Made by a program: the position numbers and the translations under genes. The notes beneath the pieces were generated by a model that was given only the letters and a program-made list of their open reading frames with translations, made no database searches and was not told the origin of the DNA. From Clarkia xantiana subsp. parviflora (lineage: Eukaryota > Streptophyta > Magnoliopsida > Myrtales > Onagraceae), in NCBI GenBank assembly GCA_036873135.1, contig JAPTYO010000008.1, positions 38,138,819 through 38,202,818 on the forward strand: a DNA stretch of 64,000 nucleotides. The letters are read 5' to 3'. Of this stretch, positions 34,948 through 47,602 are shown piece after piece (the first letter of the stretch is position 1; every line of letters begins with the position of its first letter).

Positions 34948-37900
34948 ATGCCTAATCTGGCACATGTCTGGGTTATGATTGAATTGCATGTCATACCAAG
35001 CGGGTTGCTCAAGCGGTGTTTCTACTTGAGTTTCTATATCTCCCCACTTTTTTTGATTCCCTTCCAGTTCTTCCTTTGGTTCAACATCTTCAAAGAGTTG
35101 CCTTTAGCAATTCTCATACTCTTCATGGACGTCGTTTACTTCCTAGCTCTTCCTGTGTATCGTTTATCCCGCTCTGTTGCAATTTCTTGCTTTTCCATGC
35201 TTGGTATCAGCACTAACCCTCCCGAAATGGAGTCTGAACCTGGTAATCTTGAAATTGTTGAAGGCTGCAGTAGAAATCCAACACATGGCAACACTGATCC
35301 AGCTCCAGTCTTCCATTCTTTTAGCTTTTCTTGTGCAGCTAGTATCCCCTTTCAACTGATCATGTTTCCAGTTCCCATCCTCCCAGATGACGATGACGAT
35401 GATGATGATGATGATTCAGACGACGATGACAGTGATTTTGAGGAAGCTTCTATGTATCTGGAGCATGATCCTGATACGGGCATTGAATTTATCGAGTTTT
35501 CCCTAGAATCGTATTTCACTACTTTCCCTGATTCACCGGTACGGTATCCTTCGGTAGATGATGAATCTTCTGATACAAGTAGCAAAGGTAGGTTGTACCC
35601 CAGTCTAGATTCCATTTGGAATGATGCTCCATCTTCCATTCCTAGCTCTGACTCACCTACTGATGTTGGTCCTGGAAGGCTGTACCCTAGTGTAGGGTCA
35701 ATTTGGAATGATGGTCCATCTTCTGGTAGTTCTAGTCCAGTCCAATCTATAGATAAGGAGGTGTACCCTAATCAAGGGTCAACTAGGCATGAACACCCAT
35801 CATCAGTTGATACCTCAAGTCCACCTCAAGCCATCGATAAGGGAATCTGGGATGATATTACCACAGAGGTGTTGTCTCCAGGTCCAAGCTTTCTTTGGAA
35901 CCCGGCTCGTCAATTTAGCTATACCTCACCGGAAGAAGGTGAAGTAGTTACAGAATTTGATAGGGTTTCACCTGAAGAGGAGGATATAAGTGTTGATTTT
36001 GACGGGTTGTCGCCTTTACCATATGGGTTACCTCAAGTAGATTGGTGGATCGAGCTTCCTCCAAATTCTGCTGTCTCAAACTCTACGCGTTTGCAGTCAG
36101 AATCCAGCAGCAGCGGCAGCAGCTTGTTTTTTCCAGAAGTAGAGTTGTCATTTGAGGGTCTCTCTTCGGTTAATGAATCAATAGAAGTAGATGTTAATGT
36201 TAGTTCTAGAGTAACACCTGAAGAAGTGGAAAAGTCCGATTCAATTTCAAGAGCAATTAGAGAAGCTCAGACCGTGATTTCACGGAGCAACACGGATAGA
36301 GTAGCTGAGCCAAGTACCGAGTGGGACCTGTTCTTCGCCAAGTACGAAGAACAAATGAGATGGTTCGATGTTCTTAACGATGAAAGGACATACGGAATCA
36401 GTATGTAATGCTTTTATATACATTAAAAATATGAACTTGGAGCTGTATTTACTCTTTTGTGATCTAAAGAATCATGTCTTTTTTCAGGTGCAATTAAAGA
36501 ACAGCTGTTTGAAGCTCATCATCCACAAAATGAGATAGATCCGGCAAACCTCTTATGGAGCAAAAATGTAAAGAAGAAGCTTTTGAAAAGCTTCGAGAGC
36601 GATCTTGAGCTTGTTTATGTAGCTCAGATGTCTCTAACTTGGGAAGCCTTGCACAATCAATTTCGGAAAGTCGAGACTGTCTCCAACTCCAGAAACCGAT
36701 TCTTTAACCACAATGTTGTTGGAGAATATCAGACATTCCAGGTGGTATTGGAAAAGTTTGATGAGGATAAGAGGTTTGAAGGTAGAAGATATTGGAAGTA
36801 TGTCCAAACAAGACATTCCTTCAAGAAACTTCTTCAAGTTCCTGAGCTCTCAGGTACTAAATATATATATATATTTTAAGGGCAAAGCTTATTATTTTTT
36901 TTTTAAAATTAGGGTTAAGAACCTATAAACTGTCTGAGGTTTGCCCTATGTGAGATTTTGGTGTCTGAAGTTTAAATTGTTGGTATTGGCTGTCTGAAGT
37001 TTCAACTTTGTTAAAATTTGATTTTCCGTCCATTTTTGCTGTCAAATTTAACAGCATTGTGTGAAAAGTCAAAATTGCCCCTGATAACTTTATGTTTACT
37101 CCGGCGACCACCCTACTCTGGCCGGCCACCCACCACCCCTAGGGGCAATTTTGGAATTTGTTTTTTTTTATCGGGTTATGTGACAAGCACATGACCAACT
37201 TCTGTTAATTTTAACAGCAAATTTGGACGGAAGTTGAAACTTCAGACAGTCAATATCAACAATTTAAACTTCAGACACCAAAATCTCACATAGGGCAACC
37301 TTCAGACAGTTTGTAGGTTTTTTTTTTTGCCAAATTTTTATATCAGTCACATCACTAAGTTCTGTCAATTTTAACAGCAAATTTGGACAGAGACAGCAAA
37401 TTGCCAAACCACTTAGGAGTAAGCACCCTTGACCACTAGACTACCACTGCTGGTGGTCAGTTTATAAGTTCTTAACCCTTAAAATTATTTGGGAATATAA
37501 GGTGGATAAGATTCTTCTTCTTTTCTAGTTTCTTTCTCTGGGAAACTAAAAGGTGAATACTTGTTTGGGAAACTGTTTACATACTCAGAAAGTTAGAAAA
37601 ATGCATTTTTTTTTTCAGAAAATGAAAAAGTTATCTGAGCGGGGATAACAAATAGATTCCTGAAATGAAAATGATTTTTGTTCTCCTACAATTTTCACGC
37701 ATATAGATTTTGATCAAATGCTTCATATTATAAAGTGATGATTGTAGGCAGACAATCCCAGAGTTTCATAATCATAAACAATGCTATTCTAGTCTAGAGA
37801 ACAAAAAGGGGATATTTTATTTTACAGGATCAGATTGTCTCATTATTTAAAGGTTTATCCATATCCATCTCCACTAAATTTTATTAATTGTTTACATCAG

Positions 37901-38591
37901 TTAGTGCATTATTCCATTGACAATGTTATCTCAGTTGACTATATACCCATTGTCCTTATATACCCAATTGAATATTCTAATACTAACAAAATCATCGCTT
38001 TGGGTTTGATATTTCGATGAAGGCTGTGTTGAGAAAGGCAGAGGAAGAAGAGTTGTGGATCCGAATGAAGTGTTGAAAGCCATAGAAAAGTGTATACATG
38101 CATTGTATCACTTCATTAAAGTGGTGGATAAAGATAAGTTTTGGTGGAAACTGAAGAGCTCAGTTTGGATTGGGAATGACCCTCCTGTTGAGGACCCTAG
38201 AGATTTGGTGCTTCTAGCTCAACTTAAGAAGACTCACCATGAGGTGATTTTGTATATTAATTAATTCAGAGTATGAGGAATTGATAATTTGGAGTAATCT
38301 AAGAGAAGGTTTTGCTTGCTGCAGAAACAACTTCAGTTGAAGGATTTGCAGATGAAGAAGAAGCTATGGAAGAAGAGATCACCACCACCAACTGCACCTT
38401 TAGAAGAGTCAGACACAAGGGAAATGCTTTTCACATTGATAGATTTAAAGTTGGTCGAAAGAGTTCTTCAAATGACGACCATTTCTTCCGCTCAACTAAA
38501 ATGGTGTCAGCAAAAGCTTGACAATATCACATTCATGGAAAGAAAAGTCGTACGCGTTGGATCGTCGTGTATCTTATTCCCAACATCTTGA
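34948..38591 (+). CDS. DUF1666 family protein (plant-specific, function unknown), 4 exons
   Basis: Exons by eye: 34948-36400, 36488-36853, 38023-38243, 38325-38591. They join into 2307 nt, 768 codons, ending TGA at 38589-38591. I chose the first ATG in the open frame; a further upstream exon cannot be excluded. Residues about 20-85 are hydrophobic (two or three likely membrane segments). Then follows a long low-complexity acidic region with a run of ten D residues (about 35390-35420) and two RLYPS-x3-SIWND repeats (about 35590 and 35680). The C-terminal half is the DUF1666 domain: LLWSKNVKKKLLKSFESDLELVYVAQ, EYQTFQVVLEKF, YVQTRHSFKKLLQVPE, DPRDLVLLAQLKK, LIDLKLVERVLQM and WCQQKL. Such proteins are sometimes labelled ribosomal L34Ae-like, with no functional proof. 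The frame is intact, so it is probably a working gene. Confidence 0.9.
36912..37478. mobile_element. Mutator-type foldback element in intron 2 of the DUF1666 gene
   Basis: This 567-bp element starts GGGTTAAGAACCTATAAACTG and ends with the inverse. An exact 9-bp TSD TTAAAATTA flanks it (36903-36911 and 37479-37487). The left half (ttgccctatgtgagattttggtgtctgaagtttaaa...) returns inverted at about 37190-37310. No coding sequence. Its GGGTTAA end and 9-bp TSD resemble the element at 15683-16657. Confidence 0.88.
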
Positions 38592-39522
38592 TAATATAAT
38601 CGTTCTCATTGTTGGTGTATCGGAACAGAATAGAAGAGAACTGTGATTAGGATCAAACTGAGGTTACTTGCTCTCTAAGGTTGATTTGTGATATATAGCC
38701 TATTATTATAGAGCATTGTTGGTATGATGAGGTCCACTTTTATGGATCTTCTTCATCCACCCTTCATGCACACATGGCTAGTTTATAAAGCTTATAGACA
38801 AAACAGTTAGGAAACTTTAAAAAAATCAATTATTTATATATATAAAAAAATTTGAATATATTTAATATTTTGTGCCACTTATTAGTTAAAAAGTAACGTT
38901 TATTAGTTGATGATTTGTTTTTTTGTTTAATGGGTCGATAATATAGACTTGCCATGTGTGCATCTAAAAACTCTAGATTTCATATGAGTGTGTAAATTGA
39001 ATACCAGCATTTATGGGGCAAATGAAGAAAGAGATTGAATATCAACATCTATGGGAAAATAAAGAGATTATTTGAAGGTGGAGAATGTGTAAGTAGACCT
39101 ATTTATAGAGCTGCAATCCTTATGTCCTATAAATGGAGAGCGAATGCATATGTGTATCAAATAACTTAGCCACATCATCTATTATCGTAAAATTTTGTTG
39201 GAAGACACAGGGTAAATTTAAATTATTTTGAAATATATAGGACAAAAGTCCAAATAATTATTATTCGGTAATCAACATACAATTAACAATTAATCGTTCT
39301 GCCATATATTCGCATGAACACGAATTTTTTCGTATGTGTTCGTGTCGTGCTATCGTGTCGTGTGAGAAAATTATCGGCCCTAGATTCACCACAAAATAAA
39401 ATTAACTCATACTATATATACATAATATCAAGTAGTATAATTGTGTCGCTCCAAAAAAATTGTCTAACAATAAAAACAATGCTAAAGTTTTGTAAAATTT
39501 AGTTAGAAAATTTAAGTAGTTC
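38592..39522. other. 3' UTR of the DUF1666 gene and intergenic spacer
   Basis: AT-rich DNA with no gene seen. It ends at the 3' LTR of the minus-strand Copia element. Confidence 0.55.
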
Positions 39523-40126
39523 TAGTTAGATTATGGGGAGTAATCACTACGGATACTTAAACAAGGTAAATACTAGTAATTGGAATTACGCAGCGGAAGT
39601 TTCACACACACCTTTAAGGGGATCCGTAGACCCAAGATCTTCTCAGGAGGGAGTTCACGATCCTCAGGTCGGGACCCGTAGAGGTTCTTGTTAGAGAATC
39701 CCTACGTGGTGCAAGCTCCACAGCAAAGCCTCTGATCGATTCTTGGCACGGGGAGAGATCTCTGGAGAGTTTGCTCGAAGACAATTTGGCACACCCTTGG
39801 TGAGGGTTATGGTTCAGCCGAAAATAGGTGTTATAAGGGGAGGGATTTTCTCTCTAAAACACTCTAACGAGGGAATTATGATTAACCCTAAAAATCCCCT
39901 AACACCTCTTATTTATAGGAACAGTAAAGTGGACAAAAGTCCACTTTACCCCACCTAGGTATTTAGCCGGCCTATGTAATTGGGGAGGCCCAATTTTGGG
40001 CCTCACATGTCAATTGGGATTTGAGTCTAGCCCAATTACCCCTAATGTGTCATTTATCCAAGTTCATTAGGTAAACTATACATATTATGAGCTACCAATT
40101 ACGACGCCCATTACCATATGCTTACA
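39523..40126 (-). repeat. 3' LTR of the old minus-strand Copia element
   Basis: In element sense it starts TGTAAGCATATGG at 40126 and contains ggcccaaaattgggcctcc like the LTR at 53128. It ends in a region matching attacgcagcggaa and ccgtag-at-ac. Its length of about 604 bp equals that of the related LTRs. The left boundary is approximate. Confidence 0.75.
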
Positions 40127-40151
40127 GCTCCCACTTGCCGGAATTGGAGGG

Positions 40152-40911
40152 TGATGGGTTTCGATGTAATCGTTAGCCCCGTTAACAGCCAATGGACGGC
40201 GAGTAGGTCCAATGGGCCTCGTGAAAAGCCTGGAAGGCCCAGAGGCCCAGTAGAAGGGTCCCGACTTCTGCGGTCCCGATATATGAGTTGAATGCTCCCG
40301 ACAAGAAGCCTCCGAGTAGGCCCCGATACGCCTTAGTAAAGGCCCCGATGATAAAAGCCCCGCAGAGGCTGGACCCGTCCCGTGAGACAAGGGGTCCTGG
40401 ATGGTGACCTAGAATGAGATAACTCTGGAGCCCCCGACAGGATTCGAGGCTTGTGATCAGAGGATAAAGACCGAGAAACCCGCCTACTAGATAGAGTAGT
40501 GGGAGACGGTTAAAGATATAGATAAGTCCCCCGAGATACGCAGGGCGTGCCCGAGATACGCGGAGTATGGGTAAGATACGCGGAGCGTGGGGCGAAATCT
40601 ACGGAATCCCTAACGAGATATACGGAATCGTGGCGAGATACACGGAATCATCGGTACAACGGCCAAGTATGGTCACAGGTAGCTGGGCAACTCCTCCTCC
40701 TATATAAAGGAGGAAGTTACCTCAGAAAACCCTAATCATCTAATACGCACTTAGAATACTGCTGCCACTCCATTGATTGTATACTCATTTAAGCATCAGA
40801 GAGGGATTCTGGGTCACCACCCAGATCATCCCCTTTTGCAGGATTACGCGGAGCCCAGGAGTCCAGAGCATTCCGTCAAGGACGTAACGGAGCTTCGCCC
40901 GTGATCCAACA
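40152..40911 (+). repeat. 5' LTR of the Tat-lineage element
   Basis: Runs TGATGGG...CCAACA with a TATA box (tatataaa) at 40701-40708. An internal block near 40530-40650 repeats gagatacgcgga-type units. Confidence 0.95.
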
Positions 40912-40965
40912 TTGGCGCCGTCTGTGGGAATCTTACAAAAAGTCAAGATAGTTTCTACCAGATCA

Positions 40966-42725
40966 ATGGCCGGTGGTGGCAAGAAGAAGCAGGTTCAGGC
41001 TGGCAGTTCTCGTCCCGCAGGAACTGTGAATTCCCCGTTGCCAGAACGTGTTGCTGAACAAGGTGAGAACCCCGCTCTTTCCCAGACAGGGGGGCAGGGT
41101 GATGGTTATGAGGTCTCAGTCCGAGACACAGAGATGAACAGGCAGGATATCCCGCGCAGGGAGGAAGATGAGGCTCCCCCGAACCCAGTGGGCCATAGAG
41201 GAGGAAGAGTCCCGCGAAGGGAAGAAGGGTCGTCTTCGAACTCGGAGTTGGCCAAGGCAGTAGCAGATGCTATGCCCATGTTCTTGGCTGCCATGGTGGT
41301 CTTGCTGGACATGAGAGAGGCCGCCAGGAGGGCCCCCCCCCCCCCCCCCCCCGAGGTTGGTCCCAGAAGAACAGGAGGTTCAGGAGGCTCCGCCCAGGAA
41401 CAGAGGTAAGGAGCCCGCGCACTTGGAGAAATTCGTGGTCGACGACCCGGGACCAGTGCAAAACAGGACCATTCCCCTGAATGGCCCCATCACCCCCGAT
41501 CAGGTGGTGAAGATCGTTAGCATCTGCATGGGTGATCAGAAGCAGATGACATCGGAGCTGAGGGATCGATCCAGTCATCCTTTTGTTCCGCGGCTGATAG
41601 ATACCGTTGCCCCGCCCGGGCTAGGTATTCCGACCATCAAGGAGTACGATGGAGAGGGGGACCCAGTTCGCCATGTTCAGAGGCATGTCCAGGCCTGTAT
41701 GGGTAGGACTTCGAACGATGACCTCATATGCTCATTGTTCCCGATAACCTTAGGAGAAAGGGCCATGACCTGGTTTTTCAGCCTCCCGCCAGGATGCATT
41801 ACGTGCTGGGCGGACATGCACGATCGGTTTATCAAGCAATATTAGGCGCCTCCTGAAGAGTGTGAGGTCCTTGACCCAGGTGGTGCAGAGACCCGACGAA
41901 TCGTTGGCATACTACTACCAACGGTTCACTGCAAGTGCCGCGGAGATCGATGAAGAAATATCGGAGGGTGAGACCATCCGTACTTTCCTGCGGAATTTGA
42001 GCGCTCCATACGGTTCCGACCTGATGCACAGCGTAGCCGCGAAGGCTGTGTGGAGTATGGAGGCCCTGCAAGCAAGGGTAAAACAGCAGATCGACGTCCA
42101 GGAGTCGAAGATTGCTGCCGGAGAGCTTGATCCTCCGAAGTCGGGAAGAGGAAAGCCATCGTCTAAGTTGTCAGATGATCGCAAGAGGAGCGACAAATCG
42201 GAGGGAAGTAGAAACCGTGGTCGCCCCGAGAAAAGAGAAGACAAGCGTCCCCCGAGGAAGGACAACCGCGAAGGTCGTAGTGTTCCCATCAACAGCTCGA
42301 TGACCTCCGTGCTAGCTGTGATGGATCGGCAAGGTCTCGCCCGATACCCCCCGAGGAAGGAAGGCGAATTCCTAGGAGGCGGTCCTGACCGTTACTGTCG
42401 CTACCATCGAGCCAATGGTCACGACACTGAAAACTGTCGGGAGCTAAAGAAGGAGATAGAGAAGCTGATCCAGAAGGGGAAGCTTAAGGAGTTTGTCGGA
42501 AGGGGAAGGTGCCGATCCCGTTCCAAAAGTCGGTACCGATCCCGTTCTAAGTCCCGTGACCGATCCCCGAAGAAGAAGAAGGTGGAGTCGGAACCTTCAG
42601 GTTCAGGTGCCCGTAAGGAGAGGCGGGGAACTATCAACGTCATCCACGGAGGAATGGCGGCGGGAGGTGACACCTCTGCTTCCCGGGAGAACTACGCTTC
42701 CCGCATATCTGCCCGGTGGTGCTAG
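40966..42725 (+). pseudogene. Gag of the Tat-lineage element
   Basis: Starts at ATG 40966 (MAGGGKKKQ). The frame changes at a run of 19 or so C bases (about 41333-41352). The capsid part continues at 41357-41845 (GIPTIKEYDGEGDP, GERAMTWFFSLPPG, RFIKQY), then shifts again into 41862-42725 (VVQRPDESLAYYYQRF). It ends with a zinc-binding stretch YCRYHRANGHDTENC and an SR/K-rich basic tail. The homopolymer shift might be an assembly error; the shift after RFIKQY looks real. Confidence 0.85.
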
Positions 42726-45700
42726 GCAAAAGGTCCCGGTCGTGGACCTTGAAGGAGGAAATGGTGATTTCTTTCTCGGCGGAGGATCTAGTAGGCGTGG
42801 AGAGCCCTCACGACGACGCCTTGGTCGTGACCCTGGACGTGGACGGATTCGAGATGAAGCGGATCCTGATAAACGGAGGGAGTTCCTCCGACATCCTTTT
42901 CATGGACGCTCTGGAAGCCATGGGAAAGACGAAAAAGGACCTGACACAGGTGGACTTCCCGATGGTGGGATTCTCTGGTTCCACTTCTTACCCGTTGGGA
43001 ATGATTACCTTACCAGTGGAGTTTGGTAGTGGCTGGAAGATGGAGAAGCGAAACGTAGATTTCGTCGTAGTGGAGTCTGCGGGGGCATACAACGCTATTA
43101 TCGGGAGGACCACTATCAACCCTCTCATGGCAGTCGCCTCGACGGTCCACCAGAAGATGAAGTTCCCGACTGACAACGGAGTTGGAGAGGTCAAGGGTGA
43201 CCAAGTGGGCTCGCGAAAATGCTATGTTAATGCTACCCGAAGGAGAAGGAGGGAAGCCATGACTGTCCTTCAGACTGATGCCGATCCTCGAGAGGAGTAT
43301 GGGCGTCCCGCCCCCATGGAGGATCTAAAGGAGGTTGAGATTGATGGGCCTCAGAGGAAGGTGAAGATCGGGTCTGCTTTGTCGGAAGAAAGAGCCCGAG
43401 AACTGATCGAGCTCCTGAAGGAGTTTAAGGAGCTGTTTGCCTGGTCCCCGAGTGATATGCCAGGAATCAGCCCCGACGTGATAGTGCACGAGCTGAAGAT
43501 AGACCCCGCGACCAAAGCTATCGCGCAGAGAAGACGTCCGATGGGCGCGGACAAGAGGATCGCGATCCAGCAAGAGGTGGGCAGACTGCTCGATGCTGGA
43601 TTCATCAAGGAGCTCCGATTCCAGACTTGGGTTGCTAACCCAGTCCTAGTGCAAAAGAGTAACGGGAAGTGGCGGATGTGTGTCGATTTCCGCAACTTGA
43701 ACAAGGCCTGCCCGAAGGACTGCTACCCGCTTCCGAGGATTGACCAGTTGGTGGATGCCACATCCGGACACGAGCTGCTGAGCTTCATGGATGCCTATTC
43801 CGGTTACAACCAGATCAAGATGGCGAAGGAGGATGCCCCCCATACGGCTTTCTATGCCGACAGTGACGTGTACCACTACGACGTGATGCCCTTCGGATTG
43901 ATCAATGCCGGAGCAACTTACCAGCGGATGGTGAACAAGTTGTTCAGAGACATGCTGGGGAAAACCATGGAGGCGTATGTGGATGACATGCTGGTGAAGT
44001 CCCGACAGGCAGAAGACCATGTACAGAACTTGGCGGCGGCGTTTGAGCGGATGAAGTTCCAGGTTCGGCTGAACCCCGACAATGTGCTTTCGGGGTGAAC
44101 TCGGGGAAGTTCCTAGGATTCATGGTGAGCCAGAGAGGAATCGAGGTGAACCCTGAGAAGCTGCGAGCAATCGAGGAGATGCAGTCCCCGAAGACTCATC
44201 GGGAGGTTCAGGTGCTGAATGGCCGGTTGGCCGCGATGCATCGATTCCTATCCAAGGCAAGTGACCGAGCCATGCCATTTTTTGATGTGTTGAGGGCCCA
44301 CAAGAAGTTCGAATGGTCCGACAAATGCGAGGAGGCGTTCCAGGCACTCAAGCAGCACCTCCGCACCCTTCCGCCGTTGGCGAAACCAGTCCCAGGCGAG
44401 CCGCTTTATCTCTATTTGGCTGTTTCTGATGTGGCTGTTAGTTCTGTTTTGATCAAAATTGTCAAGGGCAACCAAGTGCCTATCTATTATGTAAGCAAGG
44501 CGTTTGCCAAGTCTGAAATAAATTATCCCGCTATTGAGAAGTATCTCTTTGCGTTGGTTATTGCCGCTCGAAAACTACGACCTTACTTCCATGCCCATGA
44601 AGTCACGGTATTGACTAATCAGCCCTTGAAGCACTTTTTGAACCGACCGGAGGCGTCGGGGAGACTGGTGAAATGGGCCATCGAGCTGACGGAGTTCCGT
44701 ATTCATTTCGCTCCGAGAACTGCTATTAAGGGCCAGGCATTGGCAGATTTTATAGCTGAGTCTACGGCACCCGATCTGGAAGTAACGGGTCCCGCAGAGG
44801 GGGCAACCATGGAACAGGCCCCGATAGCAGAACATGCCCCGATAACAGAACAACCAAATGAGGAGAACACCTGGGAGATGTACACTGATGGTTCATCGAG
44901 TGTAGAAGGCTCGGGGGCAGGATTCGTATTGATACCGCCCGGTGGAGGCGAGCCCCTACGATATGCCTTGGCATTGACGTTCAAAGCCACCAACAATGAA
45001 GCAGAATACGAGGCTCTCATCACGGGCCTCAAGATTGCCAAGGGTACGGGGGTCGACCATCTAAAGGTGAAGTGTGATGCCAGCTTGGTTGTAAATCAAG
45101 TCCAGGGGAACTATGAAGCCAGGAGCCCGACAATGAAGAAGTATTTGCACGAGATGCAGACTTTGAAGGGAAGCTTCAAAAGCTTCGATATCGAGGCGAT
45201 CCCGAGGGAAGAAAACGCGGAAGCAGATGCCTTAAGCAAGTTTGCTCTGGGAGTGGCCCCCGAGGAGAATTGGAAGGTACATTTTCTAGAGAAGGTGATT
45301 ATCTCAAACATTGATCCAGCGGAGATCTGCGCTATTGAGACAGGATCGGAGGAAGAAGAGAAGCCCACTTGGATGACCCCGATGGTCACATACCTGACTA
45401 CGGGGGCACTTCCCGATGACAAGGTGGCAGCTGTCAGGTTGCGTTGGATTGCGGACAACTACGCGATGGTGGACAACCAGTTATACAAAAAAAGGTATGT
45501 AAAGCCTTTCTTAAAATGCGTGGCGGAACCCGACACGAATCGGATCTTGAGGGAACTACATGAGGGAGTCGCGGCCTGTCATGAAGGGGCCCGATCTCTT
45601 GTGAGGAAGGCGCTGAACTTGGGCTACTATTGGCCTTCGATGAACAAGGAAGCGACAGCAATGGTCCGATCCTGTGATGCATGCCAGAGGTACGCTCCAA

Positions 45701-46602
45701 ATATCGTGGCTCCCGCCGCGGACTTAATGCCCATCAGGAGTGCATGGCCCTTCGCGCAATGGGGGATTGACTTGGTGGGACCTCTTCCCCAAGCGAAAGG
45801 TCAGTGCAAGTATTTGCTCGTGGCCATCGATTACTTCTAAAGGTGGATAGAGGCTAAGGCATTGGCCAGGACGACGGGGCAGCAGATCCTCAAGTTCCTT
45901 CAAACTCAGATCATATCCCGGTATGGGGTCCCTCGAGTATTGATTAGCGACAACGGCCCTCCGTTTAATGGGGCTCAGTTGAAGGAGTACCTGGAGGAGT
46001 TGAACATCGAACATCGGACCGCTTCAGTCTGCCACGCTCAGACTAATGGCCAAGTGGAATCAGCCAACAAGATCGTGATGGATGGCTTGAAGAAGAGAGT
46101 CTACGCCTTGCAAGGCCATTGGCTGGATGAGCTCGAGAACGTGCTGTGGGATGTTAGAACAACACCCAAGCAATCAACGGGGGAAACTCCGTTTGGCCTG
46201 GTTTATGGCACGGAGGCGGTTGCTCCCGTAGAGATAGCGGTGGCGTCCCATCGCGCGAAATATTACGAGCCTCTGACAAACGAGGAAATGAGACGTCTAG
46301 ACTTAGACTTGCTCGAGGAAAAGAGGTGGAAGGCTGATGAAATCCAGGCTCGGATGCGTCTGGCAACAGCCCGATATTACAATCGGCGGGTCAAGTCCCG
46401 ACAATTCTTCGTGGGAGAACTCGTCTGGCGGAGGAACGAGTTCGTTCATCAAGATCGGATCAACAAGCTTTCGCCGAAATGGGAGGGACCTTACAAGATC
46501 GTAGGGATGCCAGCACCCAATGCATACAAGCTAGAGGACCTCGATGGCAAGACGTTGAAGCATTCCTTCAGTGGCGAACACTTGAAGAAGTATCATGTTT
46601 GA
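42716..46602 (+). pseudogene. Pol of the Tat-lineage element (PR-RT-RH-aRH-IN)
   Basis: 42716-44098: a protease-like region whose usual D-x-G site reads LINGGSSSDILF (Asn at 42872-42874), then RT with MCVDFRNLNKACPKD and catalytic AYVDDMLVKS (about 43974). A one-base loss near 44082 shifts the frame. 44095-45840: the first RNase H, then a second RNase H with MYTDGSS, NNEAEYEAL, KCDASLVVNQ and NAEADALSK, all acidic residues present. The integrase zinc finger and core begin at about 45540. A TAA at 45838-45840 cuts the core. 45862-46602 carries the rest (ISDNGPPFNG, QTNGQVESANK) and a C-terminal VGELVWRRN stretch. The integrase D, D and E are all present on either side of the stop. Confidence 0.9.
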
Positions 46603-46689
46603 TATTAAGTTGCCGCGAATGGCGCAAGTTATCTATTAATCCGATGGCGCGACCAAAAGCCTTCCGAGGTACGATAAAAGCCCTGCGGG

Positions 46690-47035
46690 GTATGCGTAAG
46701 TCGTCTATATGATGCGGCCAAAAAGCCTTAACAGGTACGGACAAAAGCCCTACGGGGTACAAGTAAGTCGTCTTTATGATGCAACCAAAAGCCTAGGTAA
46801 GAAAAGGCCCTGATGGGTCCGCGTAAGTCGTCTATATGATGTGGCCAAAAGCCTTAACGGGTACGAAAAAGCCTTAACAGGTCCGCGTAAGTCGTCTATA
46901 TGATGCGGCCAAAAGCCTTAACGGGTACGAAAAAGCCTTAACAAGTCTGCGTAAGTCGTCTATATGATGCGGCCAAAAGCCTTAACGGGTACGAAAAAGC
47001 CTTAACAGGTCCGCGAAAGTCGTCTGGCAAAGACG
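46690..47035 (+). repeat. 64-bp tandem repeat in the 3' region of the Tat-lineage element
   Basis: Five to six copies of gtaagtcgtctatatgatgcggccaaaagccttaacggg..., starting near 46696, 46763, 46825, 46889, 46953 and 47015. Non-coding. Confidence 0.85.
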
Positions 47036-47123
47036 CGATAAAAGCCCTTAAAGGGTATGGTTAAAGTCATCTGATTTGGCAAGATAAAAGCCCTAAGGGG
47101 TGTGGAAAATGGCCTTGAAAGGC

Positions 47124-47392
47124 AGGGACGAGAAGCCTTAAGTGGTGAAGTCCCGATTGGACGAGAAACCTTAAGTGGTGAAGTCCCGATTGGACGAGAA
47201 ACCTTAAGTGGTGAAGTCCCGATTGGACGAGAAGCCTTAAGTGGTGAAGTCCCGATTGGACGAGAAACCTTAGGTGGTGAAGTCCTGATTGGATGAGAAA
47301 CCTTAAGTGGTGAAGTCCTGATTGGATGAGAAACCTTAAGTGATGAAGTCCCGATTGGACGAGAAGCTTTAAATGGTGAAGTCCCGAGTCAA
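47124..47392 (+). repeat. 33-bp tandem repeat in the 3' region of the Tat-lineage element
   Basis: About eight copies of gaagtcccgattggacgagaaaccttaagtggt. Being a multiple of three it keeps a frame open on both strands (LRFLVQSGLHH on the minus strand), so those frames are probably by-products. Confidence 0.88.
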
Positions 47393-47602
47393 GCGTCGGA
47401 AGGACGTATGGAGTCATCTCAAATGGTGCATCGGAACGTTCTGAGTAACAAGTTTAAAGCTGCTTTAAATAAGCGCAAATGATTATCGAGATCAAAACAG
47501 TGGAAAGAAATTCCTTACAAAAAGGCTCGAAGGCCTAGGAGTTCCGATACATAGGATAAAGAAGACGAGGAGAAAAACTACAAGGACTAAAAATATAGAG
47601 CA

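Noticed and set aside
35352..35639. Minus-strand serine-rich 95-codon frame
   Set aside because: It is the complement of the Asp-rich run of the DUF1666 gene.
47067..47417. 116-codon minus-strand frame with LRFLVQSGLHH repeats
   Set aside because: Product of the 33-bp tandem repeat, which keeps frames open on both strands.
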